A stretch of DNA of 64,000 bases from Mesorhizobium sp. NZP2298 (GCF_013170825.1 NZ_CP033365.1:3050001-3114000); one strand, 5' to 3'. Positions 15,084 through 24,544 are shown, counted from the stretch's first letter. Notes: a model not told the origin generated them from the letters alone. Numbers and translations are program-made.

Positions 15084-15683
15084 ATGGCGCCGGTCAAGGT
15101 CGATCCCGCCAAGGTCCGGGAATTCCCCGACGCGGCCAGTTTCCACGCCTGGCTCGGCCAGCACCACGCCACGGAAACCGAAGTGTGGATCAAGGTGCAC
15201 AAGGTCGGCTCGGGGCTGAAGTCGATCACGCCGAAGGAGGCCATCGACGTCGTGCTGTGCTTCGGCTGGATCGACGCGGTGCGCAAGGGGCTCGACGAGA
15301 CCAGTTTCCTGCAGCGCTACACGCCGCGCGGCAGGAAGAGCATCTGGAGCAAGATCAACATCGACAATGTCGCGCGGCTCATCGAGGAGGGCCGCATGAC
15401 CGGGCATGGGCTGAGCCAAGTCGAGGCCGCCAAGGCCGACGGACGCTGGGCGCGCGCCTATGGCAGCGGCAAGGAGATGAAAATCCCTGACGATCTGCAG
15501 GCGGCGATCGACGCCGAACCAGCGGCGAAGGCGATGCTGGAAAAGCTCAGCGCGCAGAACCGCTTCTCGCTCGCCTTCCGCACCCACAACATGAAGACCG
15601 AGGCCGGCCGCAAGAAGAAGATCGAGACCTTCGTGGCGATGCTGAAGCGCGGCGAGACGATCTATCCGCAGGGCAAGAAGTAG
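15084..15683 (+). CDS. YdeI/OmpD-associated family protein
   Basis: 199 residues. Starts with F-x2-WL-x2-H-x7-W(I/L)K (FHAWLGQHHATETEVWIKVH), then the family block EAIDVVLCFGWIDAVRKGLDETSFLQRYTPRG, KSIWSKINIDNVARLIEEG and the C-terminal segment R-x-F-x-LAFRTHNMKTEAGRKKKIE. This is the YdeI/OmpD-associated family, linked in enterobacteria to cationic peptide tolerance, though the mechanism is unknown. It begins about 105 bases after the transposon's right end. Its 3' end overlaps the convergent LysR gene by 22 bases. Confidence 0.87.
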   Translation: MAPVKVDPAKVREFPDAASFHAWLGQHHATETEVWIKVHKVGSGLKSITPKEAIDVVLCFGWIDAVRKGLDETSFLQRYTPRGRKSIWSKINIDNVARLIEEGRMTGHGLSQVEAAKADGRWARAYGSGKEMKIPDDLQAAIDAEPAAKAMLEKLSAQNRFSLAFRTHNMKTEAGRKKKIETFVAMLKRGETIYPQGKK

Positions 15684-16639
15684 GGCGCGTCCGGCGCTGG
15701 AGCGTGGGTCGACGTTATAGGAATGGTCGGCGAGGGCGGCGCCGACGCCATCAGGATGTCGTCGCGCACGGCCTGGACAAGAAAATCGAGGACTGTCGTC
15801 ACACGCGGCGGTATATTCCGGCGGGATGGGTAGACGATGTTGATCGGCAGGCGTGTCGGCGGAAAGTCCGGCATCAGCCTGACCAGCCTGCCGGCTTCGA
15901 TGTCCGGCCCGGCCAGGATGTGGGAGAGCACCGCAAGCCCGGCTCCTGCCAATGCCGCGCGATGGACGGCCATTGAATTGTTGGCGACAAGGCGGGGCTC
16001 GATGCGCAGAACAACGTCATCCGCTCCACCGGAGAACGACCATGACCGGCCGTCGCCGCCACGGCTGTAACAGATGCAGGCGTGATCCTTGATGTCTTGC
16101 GGGGTTCGCGGTGCGTCGCGTCCCTTGAGATAGGCTGGCGAGGCGACGAGAAAGGCTGTTGTCCAGCCGATCCGGCGGCACATCAGGCTGCTGTCACCTA
16201 CCGGCCCGAGCCGTACCTCGAGATCGATTGCGTTCGCGACCAGCTCGGACGGCTCGTCGCGAAGGAGCAGTTCGACCTGAAGTGCCGGATGGCGCTCCAG
16301 CAGCGTTGCCAGGCGGTCGCTGATGAAGAAACCAAGCGGCGTCGGCAGGCTGAGCCTCACCTTTCCGGATACGGCTGCCGCTTCGGCGCCGTTGGCCTGG
16401 CCGAGCGCTTCGACCGCTTCAATGACGCGCAGCGCCATCGGCAGCACCCGTTCACCCTCCGCCGTCAGGGCGAGCGCGCTCGTCGTGCGGTGCAGAAGGC
16501 GGGTCTTCAGATGCGCCTCCAAAGCGGAGACCTGCCGGGATACAGCCGGCTGCGTCAGATCGAGGTCGATGGCAGCCGCAGAGAAGGATTTTGTCTGCGC
16601 CACGCGCAGGAACGTTCGCAACGCCGATACGACGTCCAT
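15662..16639 (-). CDS. LysR-family transcriptional regulator
   Basis: 325 residues. N-terminal winged helix-turn-helix (FLRVAQTKSFSAAAIDLDLT, then QPAVSRQVSALEAHLKTRLLHRTT), then an effector-binding domain of the CrgA-like group ending in a polar Pro-rich tail. ATG 16639 is preferred because GAGGGCGAGG lies just upstream; ATG 16663 is possible. It is divergent from the AhpD-like operon, the usual layout for a LysR protein and its target. That intergenic region also contains two Rrf2-type palindromes, so the operon may have two regulators. Confidence 0.9.
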   Translation of the reverse strand: MDVVSALRTFLRVAQTKSFSAAAIDLDLTQPAVSRQVSALEAHLKTRLLHRTTSALALTAEGERVLPMALRVIEAVEALGQANGAEAAAVSGKVRLSLPTPLGFFISDRLATLLERHPALQVELLLRDEPSELVANAIDLEVRLGPVGDSSLMCRRIGWTTAFLVASPAYLKGRDAPRTPQDIKDHACICYSRGGDGRSWSFSGGADDVVLRIEPRLVANNSMAVHRAALAGAGLAVLSHILAGPDIEAGRLVRLMPDFPPTRLPINIVYPSRRNIPPRVTTVLDFLVQAVRDDILMASAPPSPTIPITSTHAPAPDAPYFLPCG

Positions 16640-16715
16640 CCTCGCCCTCATACTTTTCGACATAAGCCTTATGTCCGCATTCTAGGCGGGTGGCACTTTA
16701 CTGTCCAGAGATTAT

Positions 16716-16749
16716 GGATATTAAATATCCTTAAGGACATAAAATATCC
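16716..16749. promoter_or_regulatory. Two palindromic operators, probable Rrf2 sites
   Basis: Two 15-bp palindromes in tandem: GGATATTAAATATCC (16716-16730) and GGACATAAAATATCC (16735-16749), 17 bases before the AhpD-like start. The same motif, GGATATGAAATATCC, occurs 33 bases upstream of the Rrf2 regulator gene (19165-19179). The close match at both ends of the cluster points to one shared repressor, most simply the Rrf2 protein. This is inferred from the pattern. Confidence 0.7.
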
Positions 16750-16766
16750 TCAAATAAGGGAAAGCC

Positions 16767-17246
16767 ATGACACACCGCCTCAACGCCGCGCAGCAATCGC
16801 CTGAATTGTTCAAGAAGCTCATCGATCTCAGCATGGCTGAGACACATGGCGCCATCGAAGAGAAGATCCGCGATCTGGTCCACATCCGGGCTTCCCAGAT
16901 CAATGGCTGCGCCTTCTGCCTCGACATGCATGTCAAGGAAGCCAAGATCCATGGCGAGAGCGAGCTGCGGCTTTACCACGTCGCCGTCTGGCGGGAATCG
17001 AGCCTTTTCATTCCCCGTGAACGCGCCGCCCTTGCCTGGACCGAGGCCGTCACCAAACTCCCCGAAGGCGGTATCCCGGACGAACTCTACGAGCGCGTGC
17101 GCGGGCAGCTCTCTGAAAAGGAAATCTCCGACCTCACCTTCTCGATCATGGCCATCAACGCCTGGAACCGCGTCAACGTCGCCTTCAAGACCGTGCCCGG
17201 CTCCGCGGACAAGGCCTACGGTCTCGACAAGGCCGGCCTGAACTAA
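16767..17246 (+). CDS. AhpD-like carboxymuconolactone decarboxylase family protein
   Basis: 159 residues. The CMD domain carries the redox pair C48-x2-C51 with H55 in INGCAFCLDMHVKEA, the AhpD-type peroxidase/disulfide motif. The rest (LYHVAVWRESSLFIPRERAALAWTEAVT) follows the family. Such proteins reduce hydroperoxides or act in disulfide relay in the cytosol. It is the first gene of an apparent operon with an NmrA-like protein and a cupin, directly behind two palindromic operators, which suggests redox-controlled expression. Confidence 0.88.
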   Translation: MTHRLNAAQQSPELFKKLIDLSMAETHGAIEEKIRDLVHIRASQINGCAFCLDMHVKEAKIHGESELRLYHVAVWRESSLFIPRERAALAWTEAVTKLPEGGIPDELYERVRGQLSEKEISDLTFSIMAINAWNRVNVAFKTVPGSADKAYGLDKAGLN

Positions 17247-17310
17247 CCCGTCGCCGAACAAACCCATCGATCGATGCGGCGCAACAGTGCGGCCGCAAAC
17301 GGAGACTGTT

Positions 17311-18063
17311 ATGAAAATCGTCATCATCGGGGGCACCGGTCTCATCGGTTCCAAGACCGCCGAACGCCTGCGCGGGCAAGGTCACGAGGTGATTGCCGCC
17401 GCACCCAATACCGGCGTCAACACCATCACCGGCGAAGGCCTGCCAGAGGCGCTCCAAGGCGCGGAGGTCGTCATCGACCTCGCCAATTCACCCTCCTTCG
17501 AGGACAAGGCGGCGATGGACTTCTTCGAGACGTCGGGCCGCAACCTGCTCGCCGCGGACAAGGTCGCCGGGGTCAGGCACCATATCGCGCTCTCGGTGGT
17601 CGGCACCGAACGCCTGCAGGATTGCGGCTATTTCCGCGCCAAGCTCGTCCAGGAGAATCTGATCAAGGCTTCCGGCATTCCCTACACCATCGTTCATTCC
17701 ACGCAGTTCATGGAATTCCTGGCCGGCATCGCCAAGTCGGGCACTGTTGGCGAGGCCGTGCATCTGTCGCCGGCCTATGTGCAGCCCATCGCATCGGACG
17801 ACGTCGCCGACGTCATGGCCGGGGTCGCGCTCGCCGCGCCGATCAACGGCATGATCGAGATTTCAGGTCCAGAGCGTGTGCGCATGAGCGAGCTCGTCGC
17901 CCGCTACCTCAAGGCTGTCGGCGATCCCCGCGAGGTGGTGGCCGATCCGGAGGCGCTCTACTTCGGCGCGCGGCTGAACGACACTTCGCTCGTCTCCGAC
18001 AACAATCCCCGTCTTGGCCGCATCACCTTCGAGCAGTGGTTTCCGACCTCGGCGCGGAAGTGA
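17311..18063 (+). CDS. NmrA/atypical-SDR NAD(P)-binding protein
   Basis: 250 residues. Begins MKIVIIGGTGLIGSKTAERL, the G-x2-G-x2-G cofactor loop of atypical SDRs, and continues AAPNTGVNTITGEGLPEALQG, VIDLANSPSFEDKAAMDFFE and SVVGTERLQDCGYFRAKLVQE, a pattern seen in NAD(P)H-binding isomerase-like and NmrA-like sensors. No classic Y-x3-K is obvious (YFRAK may take its place). ATG 17311 has GGAGA 6 bases upstream. It is the second gene of the AhpD-cupin operon. A role in sensing redox or handling an electrophile is inferred. Confidence 0.85.
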   Translation: MKIVIIGGTGLIGSKTAERLRGQGHEVIAAAPNTGVNTITGEGLPEALQGAEVVIDLANSPSFEDKAAMDFFETSGRNLLAADKVAGVRHHIALSVVGTERLQDCGYFRAKLVQENLIKASGIPYTIVHSTQFMEFLAGIAKSGTVGEAVHLSPAYVQPIASDDVADVMAGVALAAPINGMIEISGPERVRMSELVARYLKAVGDPREVVADPEALYFGARLNDTSLVSDNNPRLGRITFEQWFPTSARK

Positions 18064-18115
18064 CCGCCAGGATGCGGGTCGCGGCACGTCGCTCAACACA
18101 AAAAGGAGTTCTCAG

Positions 18116-18544
18116 ATGTTCAAGTCAATAGCCGCCGCCCTCGTCATGACGGCAGCACTGGCCGGCCCGGCCGGAGCCACAGAGGCCCATGACGCCGGCC
18201 AGAAGGCGGCCAAGGTCACCCTCGTCTATGAGCATGAGCTGCCGAATGTCCCGGGCAAGAGCATCAAGGGTATTCTGGTCGAATACGGCCCGGGCGGTAC
18301 TTCGGAGGCGCATACGCATCCAAGCTCCGCCTTCATCTACGCGACGGTTCTGGAGGGCTCCATCCGCAGCCAGGTCAATGACGGCCCGATCAAGGTCTAC
18401 AAGGCCGGCGAAAGCTTTTCGGAGATGCCGGGCGATCGCCACAGCGTGAGCGCGAATGGCAGCAAGACGAAGCCTGCAAAGCTGCTGGCCGTCTTCGTGG
18501 TCGATACCGCTCAGAAAGAACTGACCTATCCGATCAAGAAGTAG
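18116..18544 (+). CDS. Secreted cupin-domain protein
   Basis: 142 residues. A signal peptide (MFKSIAAALVMTAALAGPAGA) is followed by a single cupin barrel with the motif G-(x)5-H-x-H-(x)3-4 (PGGTSEAHTHPSSAFIYATVLEGSI) and a second motif PGDRHSVSANGS. The two His plus the later His can bind a metal. ATG 18116 lies 6 bases after AAGGAG. It is the third gene of the operon and ends at a strong terminator. Export suggests that the pathway reaches the periplasm. Substrate unknown. Confidence 0.87.
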   Translation: MFKSIAAALVMTAALAGPAGATEAHDAGQKAAKVTLVYEHELPNVPGKSIKGILVEYGPGGTSEAHTHPSSAFIYATVLEGSIRSQVNDGPIKVYKAGESFSEMPGDRHSVSANGSKTKPAKLLAVFVVDTAQKELTYPIKK

Positions 18545-18552
18545 GTGCAAAA

Positions 18553-18582
18553 GGCCGGGCGCCCCTTCCTGGCGTCCGGCCG
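18553..18582 (+). terminator. Intrinsic terminator of the AhpD operon
   Basis: Stem GGCCGGGCGCC / GGCGTCCGGCC with an 8-base loop, 8 bases after the cupin stop. No long T-run follows. Confidence 0.7.
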
Positions 18583-18643
18583 TGCCTGTTAACCCGGATC
18601 ACGGGGGTTCTACCCGCGACGAGAGGCCCGTCGCCCGTCGCGG

Positions 18644-19132
18644 TCATCCGGCTCGCTCCAGCACCCATTCGAAGCTGCTTTTCCAAAGGTCCGCCGGAAT
18701 GTCGAGGGCCAGCGCTTCGGTCAGGTCGGAAAGCCTGACGGCGCGCAATTTTTCACGCCAGGCCTCGTCGGCTTCCCACATGATGCGCGCCACCGGGCAA
18801 GGCCCGCTTTCGCAATAGCCCTGGGGACGACACGGATTGTTCTCGCGGATGTTGTTGCACACAAACGTCCGCGCCTTGCCCTCCACCGCTTCGACGATGT
18901 CGAGGAAAGTCAGCTCGGCCGGTGGCCGCGCCAACCGGTATCCACCTGACGGCCCCAGCGTCGTAGCGACCAGACCCGCCTGCGACAGGCTTTGCAGAGC
19001 CTTGGAAAGATATTCCTTGGGAAGGCCGTGGAATTCGGCGAGCGCTTTCGTGGAAAGATAGCGCCCCTCGGGCAGACCGGCGAGAATGGCGCAGCAGTGC
19101 AGCGCCCATTCGACTTGGCTTTTCAGGATCAT
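18644..19132 (-). CDS. Rrf2-family regulator with cysteine cluster
   Basis: 162 residues. The N-terminal winged helix-turn-helix (LSTKALAEFHGLPKEYLSKA, then LQSLSQAGLVATTLGPSGGYRLARP) is the Rrf2 type. Behind it lies a run of four cysteines, C92, C101, C107 and C112, in VCNNIRENNPCRPQGYCESGPC. Rrf2 proteins such as IscR and NsrR use three such cysteines for an Fe-S cluster that senses iron, oxidants or NO. The gene has one GGATAT-type palindrome upstream and is convergent with the AhpD operon, whose promoter has two. It probably represses both itself and that operon. Confidence 0.9.
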   Translation of the reverse strand: MILKSQVEWALHCCAILAGLPEGRYLSTKALAEFHGLPKEYLSKALQSLSQAGLVATTLGPSGGYRLARPPAELTFLDIVEAVEGKARTFVCNNIRENNPCRPQGYCESGPCPVARIMWEADEAWREKLRAVRLSDLTEALALDIPADLWKSSFEWVLERAG

Positions 19133-19164
19133 CCACGGATTCCGGCCGACCGAACTCTATTAAG

Positions 19165-19179
19165 GATATGAAATATCCC
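19165..19179. promoter_or_regulatory. Palindromic operator, probable Rrf2 autoregulatory site
   Basis: GGATATGAAATATCC, 33 bases upstream of the Rrf2 start. It differs from the first site before the AhpD-like gene only at the central base. Confidence 0.68.
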
Positions 19180-19424
19180 TATTCTGCCATGGTGTAAACA
19201 GACAGGTTCCGGCGGCACGGTCGGACGGTTGTGGGTCGAGGCCGGACCGCCGTCGCAGGCCCGCCGCTCGATCCCGGCACTGTCGTCTTCGACAGCGGCA
19301 TGAGCGGCCCACAGGTTCGGGCCGCACTCGGCATTGGCGGTTCAACAGGTGAATCGCGAAATTGCGCTAACTGCCTGTTTTTACTTGAATCGGCGCCGGC
19401 CTATCGTGCTCCGCTTGCTGGCCG

Positions 19425-20624
19425 ATGCCAACATCGCGGGTGGACGAAGGGCGGCGTGACCGCTACTTTTCGAACGCCGCGACGATCGGGCGGCGGAGCT
19501 GGTCGCGGGAGTCCTTGCCGTTGAGAAGAGTTGCTTCGTGGGCGATGACGTTGTTCCTCGTCGCCGCCGTCGCGTGTGCCGCAACCGGCGCCACCGCGCA
19601 GACCGATCAGTCCTCGTCCCTGCCCGCCAAGGAGATAGCGGTCGGGATCAAGGCCGCGCCGCCCTTCGCCTTCAAGCTGCAGGACGGCACCTGGTCGGGG
19701 TTGAGCGTCGACCTCTGGCAGAAAATAGCGGGGCGGCTCAACCTTCGCTTCCGCTATGTCGAAGTGCCAAGCGTGCAGGACCAGATCGACGGTGTCGTCG
19801 GCGGCAAGTTCGATGCGGCGATGGCCGCGATCACGGTCACCGCCGACCGCGAAAAGGTCGTCGACTTCACGCAGCCCTTTTTCTCGACCGGGCTCGGCAT
19901 CGCCACGCCGCTCAACAGCCAGCCCTCCTGGCGGCCGGTGCTGCGCGCGCTGACCTCGTTCGGATTCCTGCAGGCGGTGCTGGGGCTGATCGTCATATCG
20001 GTGGTGGTCGGCGTGCTGATCTGGATGTTCGAGCGCCGCCACAATGATGATTTCGGCGGCGGCGTCGCCAGGGGCCTGTTTTCCAGCATGTGGTGGTCGA
20101 CCATCGCCGCGACACAGGCCAGCACCGGCGATTTCGGGCCGCGGACCGTGCCGGGACGCGTGCTCGCCGCGATCTGGATGATCGGCTCGATCATCGCGAT
20201 CGCGGTGTTCACCGCCGGCGTCACATCGGTGCTGACGGTGACGCAGATGGAAGGCATGGTGCAGGGCGAAAGCGATCTCGCCAAGGTCAGGGTCGGCGCC
20301 GTGCGGAATTCGTCGACGGCGTCCTACCTGGATTCGACCCATACCCGCCATCAGGACTTCGCCACGGTCGAGCAAGGCCTCGACACGCTGCGCGCCGGCA
20401 AGATCGATGCGCTGGTCCACGACAAGCCGCTGCTTGGCTGGCTGGTCGGGCAGAACTACGCGACCAGCCTGCAGGTTCTCGACGCGAGCTTCGACCAGCA
20501 GCAATACGCCATCGCGCTGCCGCTCGGCAGCCCGCTGCGCAAACCTCTCGATGTCGCCCTGCTGCAGACGATGGAGAGCGACTGGTGGAAGCAGGCCGTT
20601 TTCCAGTATCTGGGCGAGAAATAG
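19425..20624 (+). CDS. Prokaryotic ionotropic glutamate receptor-like channel
   Basis: Up to 399 residues. A signal-like segment (about 34-59) precedes half S1 of a solute-binding-protein fold (KEIAVGIKAAPPFAF...FDAAMAAITVTADREKVVDF). Then come M1 (about 176-203), a pore-loop segment (FSSMWWSTIAATQASTGDFGPRT), M2 (about 240-270) and half S2 to the end. S1-M1-P-M2-S2 is the GluR0 layout: a ligand-gated potassium-channel-like subunit of the inner membrane with a periplasmic ligand site. The usual TVGYG filter is not present; the aligned stretch reads ASTGDFGP. The start is uncertain: ATG 19425, TTG 19521 or ATG 19545. Transcribed alone, with a terminator at 20650. Confidence 0.8.
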   Translation: MPTSRVDEGRRDRYFSNAATIGRRSWSRESLPLRRVASWAMTLFLVAAVACAATGATAQTDQSSSLPAKEIAVGIKAAPPFAFKLQDGTWSGLSVDLWQKIAGRLNLRFRYVEVPSVQDQIDGVVGGKFDAAMAAITVTADREKVVDFTQPFFSTGLGIATPLNSQPSWRPVLRALTSFGFLQAVLGLIVISVVVGVLIWMFERRHNDDFGGGVARGLFSSMWWSTIAATQASTGDFGPRTVPGRVLAAIWMIGSIIAIAVFTAGVTSVLTVTQMEGMVQGESDLAKVRVGAVRNSSTASYLDSTHTRHQDFATVEQGLDTLRAGKIDALVHDKPLLGWLVGQNYATSLQVLDASFDQQQYAIALPLGSPLRKPLDVALLQTMESDWWKQAVFQYLGEK

Positions 20625-20649
20625 CTCGGCAAAGGGCAGCGCGCGCAAG

Positions 20650-20687
20650 AAAAAGCCGCCCTCGCTTCATGCGAGTGGCGGCTTTTT
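20650..20687. terminator. Intrinsic terminator (bidirectional)
   Basis: Stem AAAAAGCCGCC-CTCGC with TTCAT loop and the complement ending in TTTTT (one bulged T). It serves the channel gene and the convergent His-rich gene. Confidence 0.9.
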
Positions 20688-20720
20688 CCCGGGAGGAAGT
20701 CAGAGAGAAGTCAGGGCAGC

Positions 20721-21074
20721 TCAAGCAGCCTTGGCGTGCTTGTGGCCATGCTTCTTGTGGGTACGGATGTGGTGATGCTTCTTGGCGACGTGCCGGTGGC
20801 CGTGCTTCTTGCCCGCGTGCCGGTGAGCGTGCTTGCGCACATGCCCGTGGTGCTTCTTGTGGTGCCGGTGACGCTTGTGCGCGGCCGCCTTGACCGGCGT
20901 CTTCGCCGCGTCCACGGCAGCGGCAGCCGCCGGAGCGGCCGCGGGGGCGGTCGTCGTGGCCGGAGCTGTCGTCGTCGTCGTGGTGGCTGTTGTGGCCGCC
21001 GCATTGGCGACAACCGGCATTGCCAGACCGAGAGCGATGGCCAGGCCGAGGGCAGAGAGGAGGGGCTTGTTCAT
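20721..21074 (-). CDS. Secreted Ala/Thr- and His/Lys-rich protein
   Basis: 117 residues. A signal peptide (MNKPLLSALGLAIALGLAMP..ANA) is followed by an Ala/Thr/Pro-rich stretch (about 26-62) and a C-terminal half made mostly of His and Lys (KRHRHHKKHHGHVRKHAHRH and similar, about 66-115). It has no fold-like pattern and is likely disordered. In the periplasm a His cluster of this size could bind Ni, Zn, Cu or polyphosphate, and the Lys/His charge could bind surface polysaccharide. Function is not known. Confidence 0.75.
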   Translation of the reverse strand: MNKPLLSALGLAIALGLAMPVVANAAATTATTTTTTAPATTTAPAAAPAAAAAVDAAKTPVKAAAHKRHRHHKKHHGHVRKHAHRHAGKKHGHRHVAKKHHHIRTHKKHGHKHAKAA

Positions 21075-21105
21075 GGTAGGCTTCCCTAGGGGTTGATGGT
21101 TGCTG

Positions 21106-21417
21106 TCACTGGTCGAGGTCGACCGGCGTCACGCCAAGAAGTTTCAGGGCGTTGGCGTAGGTCCGGATGCCTTGCGCCTGCTTGCGCTCGGAACAGAACC
21201 GGTTCGCCTTGTCCTGGAGTGCCGTTGCCTGCGCGATCTGGCTCGCACTGGCACCGGGTTCGGCTTTGGTCCGGATGGCTCCGTCGAGTTGAAGTCCGAG
21301 CCGGCTGCAATATTCGCTCCGGGTAACCGCCGCCTCCGCACCCGACTGCGCGACCGCGAGCATGGCAAGCGAAATGCCGGTCAGGGCACCCATCCATCCG
21401 GTCGAACGTCGTTGCAT
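21106..21417 (-). CDS. Secreted small protein of unknown function (103 aa)
   Basis: 103 residues from ATG 21417, which is preferred over 21429 because AAGGGATGG lies 8-10 bases upstream. A signal peptide (MQRRSTGWMGALTGISLAML..GAEA) precedes a mature region of about 80 residues, TRSEYCSRLGLQLDGAIRT...QDKANRFCSERKQAQGIRTY, with two cysteines that could form a disulfide. The helical pattern resembles small secreted rhizobial proteins without a named domain. It lies 31 bases upstream of the His-rich gene, same strand, so the two may be co-transcribed. Confidence 0.65.
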   Translation of the reverse strand: MQRRSTGWMGALTGISLAMLAVAQSGAEAAVTRSEYCSRLGLQLDGAIRTKAEPGASASQIAQATALQDKANRFCSERKQAQGIRTYANALKLLGVTPVDLDQ

Positions 21418-21552
21418 TGTCGGGACCATCCCTTTGCGTTGATGTGGCGGTCTCTGTTCGACCGCCGCGAGGATGGTTATCGCAGACGATGTTTTCCTCA
21501 GTTTTTCCCGGATGTTGAATCTTGTTTCTGAAGTGTGTCTGGGGGCCTTTTT

Positions 21553-21700
21553 CCCTTCTCCCCTTGTGGGAGAAGGTGGATCGGCGCGCAGCGCCGAGAC
21601 GGACGAGGGGCGCGCCACAGAGGACCGTCGGTGCCAAGCTGGAGCACCCCTCATCCGACCTCGCTTTGCGAGGCCACCTTCTCCCACAAGGGGAGAAGGG
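21553..21700. repeat. Palindromic intergenic element (Rhizobiales type), copy B
   Basis: Outer arms CCCTTCTCCCCTTGTGGGAG (from 21553) and its inverse (ending 21700). Inner inverted blocks include ACGAGGGGCGC / GCACCCCTCATCC, and small hairpins GGCGCGCAGCGCC and CCTCGCTTTGCGAGG. It is of the same general class as the element at 7814-7995 but with different arms. It occupies the gap between the small secreted protein and the ABC-F gene, and no gene is present. Confidence 0.82.
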
Positions 21701-21804
21701 AGAAGCGTCGCGCCCGCTGCGGCGGTAGCGCCTCTTCCTTTGATGCGCGCCATCGCGTATGGCCCCGGGAAAATCCTCCCAAGTTTCAATTCTCCGGAAA
21801 CCGC

Positions 21805-23427
<1,623 letters not shown>

Positions 23428-23430
23428 CAT

Positions 23431-23462
23431 CAAGGGCGGTCGTCGAGCCGACGCCGCCCTTG
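23431..23462 (+). terminator. Intrinsic terminator after ABC-F gene
   Basis: Stem CAAGGGCGGC-type (CAAGGGCGG ... CCGCCCTTG) with a GC-rich loop, 4 bases after the stop. Confidence 0.75.
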
Positions 23463-23478
23463 TGACCAGCTTGCGTGT

Positions 23479-23501
23479 AAAGGGCGGAATGACCGCCCTT
23501 A
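23479..23501 (-). terminator. Intrinsic terminator at the end of the DUF1134-like gene
   Basis: AAAGGGCGG-AATGA-CCGCCCTT hairpin that overlaps the last codons of the leftward gene, with T's on its exit side. Confidence 0.7.
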
Positions 23502-23939
23502 TCGCAGCGAGATGGCCATGCCGCTGAGATCGGCGTTGACCTGCAGCCCAACCTGCTTGCCGGTGAGTTCGAGCTGGGCGCCCTTGTCATTGGTCATGAC
23601 GATCACCTGGGCACCCTTGCCGAGCGTGCCGCCGCCACCCGCCGCGCCATAGACCCCCGTCACGTCGCGCGCGCGCCTGATGTGGCGCACGGTGCCGTGG
23701 AAATAGGTCTTGGAAACGCCGAAGGCGAGGCCGCCCGAGACGCCGCCGATCGAGATCGGATAGGTCTTGCCGTGGAAGGTGAACGTGCCTTCGCCGCCGG
23801 AGCCGCCGACGAAGAAGGCAGCCTTGTAGACGGCAAAGCGGATCGTGCCGCTATCGGCATGGGCGGCGCTGGCGACGCTGACTGCCGCCGTGGCGATGGC
23901 GGCAACCGCGACGGACCGAAATCCGGACGAAATCTTCAT
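23499..23939 (-). CDS. Exported DUF1134/EipA-like protein
   Basis: 146 residues. A signal peptide (MKISSGFRSVAVAAIATAAVSVASAAHA) precedes a small beta-rich domain: FFVGGSGGEGTFTFHGKTYPISIGGVSGGLAFGVS, then DVTGVYGAAGGGGTLGKGAQVIVM and ELTGKQVGLQVNADLSGMAISL. The order G-x-G-T-(L/F)-x-(L/F)-x-G-x-x-YP-(L/I)-x-IGGVS ... LSG-M-x-I resembles the DUF1134/EipA envelope-integrity family of alphaproteobacteria, but shorter. It would act in the periplasm. Family assignment by resemblance only. Confidence 0.6.
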   Translation of the reverse strand: MKISSGFRSVAVAAIATAAVSVASAAHADSGTIRFAVYKAAFFVGGSGGEGTFTFHGKTYPISIGGVSGGLAFGVSKTYFHGTVRHIRRARDVTGVYGAAGGGGTLGKGAQVIVMTNDKGAQLELTGKQVGLQVNADLSGMAISLR

Positions 23940-24181
23940 GATGAAAGCTCCTTAAAATCGCCGCTTGCCCAACCAGCCGGGCGCGTCAGCGCTGTGTCAA
24001 AGTTACAACTGAACAGTCTCGCCGGTCATTTGGTTCCAGGCACGCGGCCCGAATCTGGCCGCGGGAAGATCGACACGAAGCGAGGCCTGTGGCAAGCGCT
24101 GGAGCGGCACATCGCGTATACGTGATGGCGCGGCCCGAATGTCCGTGGAAAGCGGAACGGCAAACAGCAGAGGCTTCGGGG

Positions 24182-24544
24182 ATGAGACTTGCGATACGCA
24201 TTGCAATGTCCGCATTGGCCGCGACGGTGGCTGGATGCGCGACCTCTCCCGTCGACTATGGCGCGTCGCTTTCGCCGCAAGACCCGAAATGGGCGTCGCC
24301 GGGATGCCAGCAGGCCCGCGCGGCGGCGGCGGACTATGCGGTTCGCGAGAAACAGCATCCGGGTTGGGAATTCGCGGCGCTTGGCCCGTACGGCCTAGGC
24401 ATCATCGCGGCCACCAAGGAGGCCGAGCAGAAGCAGCGAAAGCTGTTCGCCCGCGAGGTGCACCTGCAATGCTCGAGCCTGCCCTTGCCGAAGGAGCTGG
24501 AGGGTGACCTGAGCCCGGCGGCCGCACAGGCGAAATATCCGTAG
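24182..24544 (+). CDS. Small lipoprotein of unknown function
   Basis: 120 residues. The N-terminus MRLAIRIAMSALAATVAGCATSPVDYG is a lipoprotein signal with lipobox VAG-C19. The mature part is soluble, with two further cysteines (about 42 and 97) that may pair, and the sequence CQQARAAAADYAVREKQHPGWEFAALGPYGLG. The position +2 residue after Cys is Ala, which would normally allow outer-membrane sorting. ATG 24182 has GAGG upstream. No domain recognised. Confidence 0.7.
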   Translation: MRLAIRIAMSALAATVAGCATSPVDYGASLSPQDPKWASPGCQQARAAAADYAVREKQHPGWEFAALGPYGLGIIAATKEAEQKQRKLFAREVHLQCSSLPLPKELEGDLSPAAAQAKYP

